Positions 58,046 to 64,000 of a stretch of DNA of 64,000 bases are shown here, in pieces. The stretch spans positions 37,020,001-37,084,000 of the forward strand of contig NC_070614.1 of assembly GCF_027172205.1 (NCBI RefSeq), read 5' to 3'. The stretch's first letter is position 1. Every line of letters starts with the position of its first letter. A program made the position numbers and the translations under genes. The stretch is from Podarcis raffonei. Lineage: Eukaryota > Chordata > Lepidosauria > Squamata > Lacertidae. The notes beneath the pieces were generated by a model that worked only from the letters and a program-made list of their open reading frames with translations, did not search any database and had not been told where the DNA came from.

Positions 58046-58899
58046 TGTGCTCAGTAAACATATCACCTGGGTTTCTGATCCTCCTGTCTGGTCCCAATAC
58101 CTTTCAGTTGATCATACCAGCCAAAAAGGAGGATGTTGAAAGAGGAACTCAGGTTGAGGGTTCCATAGCCAGCAACTCTCCATTGCACCTCGCAGTACTG
58201 TACCACGAACGAGGCCGCAGCTTCTCAAATATCCAGTGCTCTGTGACACAGTTTCCCCCCTTGACATGCAGATATTCTGTAGTCTGACAATATGGTTGAC
58301 CTCAGTAAGCTCACTGCACTTTCTGAGAAGCCACATCCCTTTTTAAGTTGCAACCACAGGTGTGGGGACAGGAGTGGGGAAGAGGCAGCAAGCAGCTTTC
58401 AAAACCACATTTGTGATGCTGCAGAGATTTAAGTGTATTCAAGTTCTCTGTTGCCCTACCATAAAAATTCCACATTGCTTTGTTATTTTTTTTTAAAGGG
58501 TAGGAAAGTAAATGGAATGAAATGTGTGGGATGAACAAATGAATTATTTCCTATTTATTTTCATTGCATTTATATATTGCCTTTCTGCCAAGGCACCCAG
58601 GGTGGTTTACAGTTTTAAAATATTAAAATAAATAAAATTTACTGTCTGGTTCACATGGCATGGGAAGCCAAACTATGGTTTACCAAGGCCATGTGAACAT
58701 GTGTTTGAGAAACTGAAAATAAGTGAAATTCCAGGTTGATGTCACTGAGTTGTAGAGCAGGAGAGTGTGCAACCGTGGGCAACATTCGTTCAAAATAAAT
58801 ATAGAAGTTCACAAAGTGACTGTGTCTGGTGTTGCAAAAAAATTTCACCACCACAGTGATCTGGAGGCTGGAGCAAGTCTGGAGGACAAGTGCCAAGAT

Positions 58900-59890
58900 C
58901 AGGAATAAATGGACAATTCCCACAATAGAAACATGCAAGAAGTGGGGTTCTCCAACAATCTGTGTCTGGGCTGGTACTTTTCTAACTCATTCATAAATTG
59001 TCTAGAGTTGCAGATGAAGAATGAGGCAGCCAAGTTTGCCGATGACACCAAATTATTTGTGGTGGTGAAATCAAAAAGTAGTTGTAAGGCACAGCAAAAG
59101 GATCCCTCCAAGCTGAGTGAATGGGTATTAAAATGGCAAATGAAGTTGAGTGTAAGCAAGTATGAAGTGATGCATATTGAGGCAAATAATAATAATAATC
59201 CTAACTTTGCATATACACTAATAGGATGTGGTACCTAACCAGGAATGAGATCTTGGGGTTGTGGTGGATAGCTCAATGAAGGAGCCAGCCCAGTGTATAA
59301 GGTAAAGGTAAAGGTACCCCTGCCCGTACGGGCCAGTCGTGTCCGACTCTAGGGTTGTGCGCCCATCTCACTTAAGAGGCCGGGGGCCAGCGCTGTCCGG
59401 AGACACTTCCGGGTCACGTGGCCAGCGTGACGAAGCTGCTCTGGCGAGCCAGCACCAGCGCAGCACACGGAAAAAGCGGTACCTATTTATCTACTTGCAC
59501 TTAGGGGTGCTTTCGAACTGCTAGGTGGGCAGGAGCTGGGACCGAACGACGGGAGCTCACCCCGCCGCGGGGATTCGAACCGCCGACCATGCAATCGGCA
59601 AGCCCTAGGCGCTGAGGTTTTACCCACAGCACCCCAACCAGCCCAGTGTATGGCAGCTATGAAAAGCATGAATTCCCCTTTTCAGATCATTAGGAAAGAC
59701 ATTGAAAATAAAACCCCTTATCACACTGCCCTTATACAAATCTATGGTGCTACACCATTTTTGGAGCACAGTGTTCACTTTCTAGGTGCTACACCTCGAA
59801 AAGGATACTGTAGAGCTGGAAAAGTTTCAGGAAAAGGTAACCAAAATCACCAAGGGGTTGCAGCAATTTCCCCGTGAGGAAATGTTACAA
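58900..59890 (+). mobile_element. CR1 LINE remnant
   Basis: A decayed reverse transcriptase region reads AKFADDTKLFVVV, then KLSEWVLKWQMKLSVSKYEVMH, the YADD-to-thumb stretch of CR1. It is split by a tRNA-headed SINE at 59299-59637 and resumes to about 59890. Confidence 0.7.
59299..59637 (-). mobile_element. tRNA-headed squamate SINE nested in a CR1 fragment
   Basis: Target duplication ccagcccagtgtat at 59285-59298 and 59638-59651. B box GGTTCGAATCC on the minus strand near 59570. It splits a CR1 LINE remnant, so it is younger than the CR1. Confidence 0.8.
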
Positions 59891-59906
59891 CCTTTGGGGT
59901 TGAGCC

Positions 59907-60154
59907 AGTTTGGTGTAGTGGTTAAGAGCGGTAGTCTTGTAATCTGGGGAACTGGGTTCGAGTCTCCGCTCCTCCACATGCAGCTGCTGGGTGACCTTGG
60001 GCTAGTCACACTTCTTTGAAGTCTCTCAGCCCCACTCACCTCACAGAGTGTTTGTTGTGGGGGAGGAAGGGAAAGGAGAATGTTAGCCGCTTTGAGACTC
60101 CTTAAAGGGAGTGAAAGGCGGGATATCAAATCCAAACTCTTCTTCTTCTTCTTT
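59907..60154 (+). mobile_element. CORE/MIR-type SINE
   Basis: Same family as 38023-38270 with the same tRNA-like start, core and (CTT)n tail. Located between gene 5 and TTYH1. Confidence 0.75.
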
Positions 60155-60290
60155 TCCTGCTGCTACATTCCAGGCAACAACTGCAGCAATCTGGGGGGAA
60201 TAACTATCTTCTAAACTACAACGTATCAACTGGGGAAATGTTATGCTTATAGCAGCAACTACTTTCTGGTTGCCTCCCCGCCCCCAAATA

Positions 60291-60347
60291 ATGATGATGA
60301 TGATGATTATGATGATGATGATAATGATGATGATGATGATGATGATA
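60291..60347. repeat. (GAT)n microsatellite
   Basis: Run of GAT/ATG units with a few interruptions, between gene 5 and TTYH1. Confidence 0.9.
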
Positions 60348-60639
60348 GAAGCAATTGACTGTTTGTGAGGATTCCTCACCATTCAGAAAAACGGGTTGAA
60401 ATCACTGCAGGTGTAAGGATTTTTACGCAGGGTTTCTTCCTAGCCCGCTCCACATATTTCAATTGGTCCCCGCAAGTATATTTTGTAGAAAATAGGGAAG
60501 GCTGGAAGCGATTGAGAAGTTTTAGAAGTTGCTTTCCTAGTGCGTTTTCTCCCACTCTGCATCCGCTTTAAATCTGATCAGCAATGCCTTTTATTTATTG
60601 TGTAGAGGGACAGATCCACTTGGGGGAGCTATTAGTCTC

Positions 60640-61060
60640 TCTGACAGGTCAGGCGAGACAAGGGCTGATTTAAATCACGGTGACGGGCGCAGCGCTCGCT
60701 AGATGGCGCTGCGCCTTCCACGGTCCTCTTCCCCCACCACCTAGCCCTCCCCCCCTTTATTTCCCCAACCATCACTCCCCCCTCCCCAATATCCCGCGCG
60801 GATAAGCCCTGATGTTCTGCACTGCCTCCCTGCACATCATTCCCCGACATCCATCCGTGTGCCAGCATGGGGGGCCGGCGACCAGCGCGGTGAGCGGGCT
60901 TGGGGTTGTGGGCGCCCCGCGTCGGAGGGATGGGGTCCCCCCAGGGGTACCGAGCTTCGTGGTGGACGTTCCTCTTGCACCAGGCGCCGCACATCAACTT
61001 CCAGTTTGAAGCCGTGGGGAGCGAATTTGCCCCGGAGGACTGGGGGTATCAGCAGGTGAG
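60640..61060 (+). promoter_or_regulatory. CpG-rich TTYH1 promoter and exon 1 region
   Basis: CpG density rises sharply here against a CpG-poor surrounding. It includes gacgggcgcagcgctcgc and agatggcgctgcgcc near 60680-60715, where GCGCAGCG and CGCTGCGC form an inverted pair around a YY1-like ATGGCG. No TATA box is evident. It overlaps the TTYH1 start exon, consistent with a CpG-island promoter. Confidence 0.55.
60930..61055 (+). CDS. TTYH1: TTYH1 first coding exon (tweety family member 1)
   Basis: Encodes exactly 42 residues, MGSPQGYRASWWTFLLHQAP...FAPEDWGYQQ, then a GTGAGC donor in phase 0. As I recall it, human TTYH1 exon 1 is also 42 residues, starting MGAPPGYRPS and ending in YQQ. Shared landmarks are the GYR motif, LLHQ, the Phe-Gln pair and FAP. 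TTYH proteins are multi-pass membrane glycoproteins linked to swelling-activated chloride currents; this exon is the stretch before the first membrane segment. An ATG 30 bp upstream is in frame, but the family start is at 60930, with G at -3 and G at +4. Exon 2 was not found before 64000, so intron 1 exceeds 2.9 kb. TTYH1 also borders the LRC in mammals. Confidence 0.88.
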
Positions 61061-61139
61061 CGCCACGGCGATGCCCAGAGTGGGCATGGGTTTGCAGGAT
61101 CTGTGGGGTCAGCGAGGCAGGCAGAAATCAGCCAGGGCT

Positions 61140-61820
61140 ATGGGAAAGATGAAGTGAATGAGAGAGGCGAGAGAAGGAGGACGGGGGCAGGCGGGGGCGG
61201 GAGGAGAAGGTGAGGGGAGAGGTGGGCGGTGGAAAAGAGGGGAATGGAAAGGGCTTTTGAATGCACGGAATTAAGATGTGCGCCCATAGAATTAAAATGC
61301 GTGCGCGCAGGCAGAGCTGTTTCGATGGAGGGAGGGAGGGATGGATGGAGGAGCAATCAGGACGGGATGGCAAAGATTAAGGGTGGGAAACTAGGGGGAA
61401 GCAAGACGGGTAGGGAAGGAAACCAGGGGGCAAAGATGTGGCCCAAAGAAGAGGAATACCTGGATGGAGAAAATGAGAAGAGTTGAGGGAGAAGGGGGAG
61501 ATAGTGAGCAGCGGATAATGTAATGCTAAAGGCGGGAGGGAAAGGAGCAGAATGGGGGTGAAAGGGGGACTTGTGGGAAAGGGAAGGAGAGGTGAGGAGA
61601 GGTAATGGGGCAGCTAGTGAGAGGGGGGTGGGCTGGAGGAGGGGGGAGGGAGGAGGGGGGAGGAGGGAGGGAACCTGACAGGATGCTCTGGGAAAGATGG
61701 AGGACCAGATCGAGAGATAAGGGAAGAAGGATGGGACTGGAACTGCACACAGAGCGAAAGAAGGGGATAATGTGGGACAGGAGGAGACAGATGCCAGGGA
61801 GGAAGGGCTAAGGAGGTCCA
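61140..61820 (+). repeat. Long purine-rich tract in TTYH1 intron 1
   Basis: The plus strand is overwhelmingly A and G with few pyrimidines, made of irregular GAG, GGGA and GGAGG patterns rather than one clean repeat. Apparent open frames on either strand are compositional (Pro/Ser-rich or Gly/Arg-rich). Confidence 0.7.
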
Positions 61821-62071
61821 AGAAGCATCTCTCATGTGTCAAGAAGCTCCAGCTTTGAAGTCAAGGAGGAGCCACCAGTGGTCCAGGTGTGTGTGTTAAG
61901 GTTGCATCCGTGGAGGGAGGCTCAGCTGTCGAGAGACTCGCCTGCCTCAGATTTCTGCAGCCCCTTGTCATAGCTGATGAGGCTCAGCAGCCTCTTCCCG
62001 TGTGCAGTGTGTCTTATCTGGGGCGACTCACTTAGGACTCTCCTTCTACAAACAGAGAGACCCTACTGGCT

Positions 62072-62077
<6 letters not shown>

Positions 62078-62111
<34 letters not shown>
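62078..62111. repeat. (GA)n microsatellite in TTYH1 intron 1
   Basis: About 17 clean GA units, separate from the purine-rich tract upstream. Confidence 0.85.
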
Positions 62112-62114
<3 letters not shown>

Positions 62115-62511
62115 CTTGTGTAGTGGCATGTAATGTGCGAACTAGCTGCACACGGATATGGCCCCAACAGCCGTTCTTGCGGTTGCATCCGCCCAAAAAT
62201 GAAGGGTTGTGTGAAAATGAAAGGCAGCTGATTTATCTGCATTATTAGCCTGGTTCACACGTTAATGCCTCTCCCTCGCTGCACAAGCGAAGACGCATGA
62301 GTGCAGCTGAGGACATGTTGAGCTTGTACTGTGTGCAGATCAGCTCTGTGGCTGTGTAGATGCGGCCTCTGCCTCTGCGTTCCTAATCCCACTTCATCTA
62401 TTCCTCAAACCAACATTTTATTTCTCAGCCTTTTGCGTCTTAATTTCAACACAAATTGGAGCACACCCAATATTAATTTAGGAGTGTGGGATGCTGCTTA
62501 TGTCATCCAGG

Positions 62512-62645
62512 CCAGGTTTTCCCAATGGGTGCCCTCCAGATTCCCCCCCCCCCCCCCGGGACTACAGCTCCCATCAGCCTCAGCATGGCCAATGGTCAGG
62601 GGTGATGGGTGCTGCAATCTAAAACATCTGGAGAACACCAGGCTC
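62512..62645. mobile_element. Palindromic MITE-like repeat
   Basis: gggtgccctccagattcccc near the left end faces aacatctggagaacaccagg near the right end, with ctacagctcccatcagcctc and atggccaatggtcaggggtg in the middle. A C-run (about 62545-62560) interrupts it. Confidence 0.5.
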
Positions 62646-62817
62646 AGAAGGCTTGCCTAAACGGGCAGTGCATCTCCTGGGTGTCAGCCAGAAGTCTTTC
62701 TTTCCAATTATCTGCTACTGCAGATCCTTTTAATTGAAAATGCCAAGGCTGAGGTTGGGGCCTTCTGCATACAGAAAGGCTGTGTATACAACATAGATTT
62801 AAAACACACACAAGCAT

Positions 62818-62857
62818 GCACACGCACACACACACACACATACACACACACACACAT
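62818..62857. repeat. (CA)n microsatellite in TTYH1 intron 1
   Basis: About 20 CA-type units with single interruptions (cgca, taca). Confidence 0.85.
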
Positions 62858-62858
62858 C

Positions 62859-63280
62859 CTTTGAACTGTAGTTTACCCCTGACAGAACTAGAATTCCTGG
62901 CACCCTTAGGAAACTATGGTTCCTGGGATTCTGGCAGGTGGGGATGCTTTCAATGTGGTTTCAATGTATATTGTGCATGTACTCTTGTCACTGAGGCCCC
63001 TATCTCTACTACATGTTTAAAGCAGGATAATGCCACTTTAAACCGCCATGGATTCCACCCAAAGAATCCTGGGAGCTGAGAACAGAGCTGGAGTTCTCAG
63101 AGTGGTTTAACAGTCCATTCGTATTCCCAGGGAACTCTGTGAGAGGAGCAGGGGGTCTCCTAGCAACTCTCTGCACCCTTAGCAAACTACAAGTCCCAAG
63201 ATTCTTTGGGGGGGAGCCATGACTGTTCGAAGTGGTATGATAGTGCAGTTAAATGTACCGTGCAAATGGGGCCTTCTTAG
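62859..63280. repeat. MITE-like repeat in TTYH1 intron
   Basis: Multiple short inverted matches (gtagtttacccctg, aaactatggttcctgggatt, aaactacaagtcccaagatt) and an end gtaccgtgcaaatggggcct. Non-coding repeat of uncertain class. Confidence 0.35.
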
Positions 63281-63746
63281 GCTGTGGTCCATACAATTTG
63301 AAATTAAATGGTAAACTTTGGTCAACCCCAACGTCCTAACTTCTCTGTAAAATCTAGTTGCTCCTTCAGTCACCTCTGCTGATTTCTCTTATGTGTTTTC
63401 TTTCCCCCAAGCTGGGAAGGAAAGTGTAAAAAGAGAGAAGTAGAACATTTATCTGTCCTTTTATCTAAGACATGAACAGGCTCATTCTTAACCCGAGCCA
63501 CAAAAGCTAGCTTGCCAAATTTACCAAACGGGGATTTGGGCACAAACCACTGTGGACAATATGACTAACTGATGCTGCTTTGCCAATTACATCCTGCCCA
63601 ACCCAATTTGTCAGATTGTACCTTGTGGAACTAACCACCACATGATTTGGACGCCTCAAAAGAAATTTGTTGTATTATTTTGGAAGAGTAGAATCTCCAA
63701 AGCTACACTAGTAAATACCAAAACGAACAAAGTCAAAGAGGGAATG

Positions 63747-63912
63747 ACTAGGAACCTAGGGAGCTGCCTTCTTCTGCATCAGACCATTGGTCCATGTAGC
63801 TCAGTATGGTCCACACTGACTGGCAGCAGTTCTCCAGTTTTTCAGCCTGGGGTCTACTCCCTACCTGGAGACAGCAGGGATTGAACCTGGGACTTTCTGC
63901 ACGCAATCTTGA
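63747..63912 (-). mobile_element. tRNA-derived SINE, Ala-type head
   Basis: Minus-strand relative of 1718-1905: gattgaacctgggactttct near the head and ctgcatcagaccattggtcc near the tail. It is the last repeat seen before the window end. Confidence 0.5.
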
Positions 63913-64000
63913 TCACCCAGTGCACTCAGATGACTTGCACTGCACCACCCTCAGAGACATGACTGGGATATAAGAAAGAGCCTTCATCCTTAGCAAAAGA

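Larger units (their letters stand above)
56510..60929. other. Divergent intergenic region between gene 5 and TTYH1
   Basis: Holds the gene 5 promoter side, a Tigger-type MITE, a hairpin repeat, an L2 end, a CR1 remnant with nested SINE, a CORE-type SINE and a (GAT)n run, ending in the TTYH1 CpG-rich region. No further gene was recognised. Confidence 0.55.
61056..64000 (+). other. TTYH1 intron 1, leading part
   Basis: From the exon 1 donor to the window end I see no second TTYH1 exon and no other coding exon. It holds a polypurine tract (about 61140-61820), a (GA)n run, a (CA)n run, two MITE-like hairpin repeats and a tRNA-derived SINE near the right edge. Confidence 0.6.

Noticed and set aside
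59560-59635. tRNA gene suggested by box A and box B sequences
   Set aside because: It is the tRNA-like head of a SINE with target duplications, and the same head occurs at 10702-11057.
60900-60929. Upstream in-frame ATG as the TTYH1 start
   Set aside because: The extra ten residues have no counterpart in the family; the recalled human protein aligns from the ATG at 60930 with equal exon length.
61357-61842. 161-residue Pro/Ser-rich minus-strand open frame
   Set aside because: A compositional open frame from the purine-rich tract of the other strand.

Overview
This is vertebrate nuclear DNA, most likely from a squamate reptile (a lizard). Genes are split into short exons in long introns. The repeats are typical of squamates: tRNA-headed SINEs, L2/CR1 and L1 LINEs, Tigger-type and hAT MITEs and microsatellites. 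The species call rests on repeat style and is an inference.

The window holds one edge of a leukocyte receptor complex (LRC). Five immunoglobulin-like receptor genes lie in a row on the minus strand. After them comes, on the plus strand, the first coding exon of TTYH1, the tweety-family gene that also sits beside the LRC in mammals. Each receptor gene can be read exon by exon: a 31-bp coding leader exon, a 30-36-bp second leader exon, phase-1 Ig exons of 285-309 bp, then a transmembrane exon. In the four complete genes the exon lengths sum to an intact frame.

Layout. Gene 1 (574-5191) has four Ig exons; its 3' end lies left of the window. Gene 2 (7731-13426) has two Ig domains and an Arg-containing transmembrane segment with a tiny tail. 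Gene 3 (18754-27083) has four Ig domains, an uncharged transmembrane segment and a tail with VSYAAL and CTYATL, so it looks like an ITIM-type inhibitory receptor. Gene 4 (29623-37306) has four Ig domains closely matching gene 3 but the Arg-containing short-tail exon, so it looks activating. Gene 5 (46311-56509) has three Ig domains with the same activating exon. Genes 3 and 4 therefore form an inhibitory/activating pair with near-shared ectodomains.

The locus has been reshaped by tandem duplication. Copy A (1-9.56 kb), copy B (21.46-31.47 kb) and copy C (31.76-47.09 kb) each carry the 4-Ig ectodomain of one gene plus the transmembrane exon of the next gene upstream in transcription. Duplication therefore swaps ectodomains and signalling ends. 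A and B are almost identical up to a sharp boundary near 9.38/31.27 kb; C is older and has many insertions, including a 6.5-kb L1 with an internally inverted segment.

Most remaining sequence is repeats: an L2-clade LINE with a long open frame (53-55.6 kb), L1 and CR1 fragments, SINEs (one with an 83-bp target duplication), a Tigger1-like transposon end, hAT MITEs and a few broken LTR-element fossils. The right end (61.1-64 kb) is TTYH1 intron 1, beginning with a long polypurine stretch.
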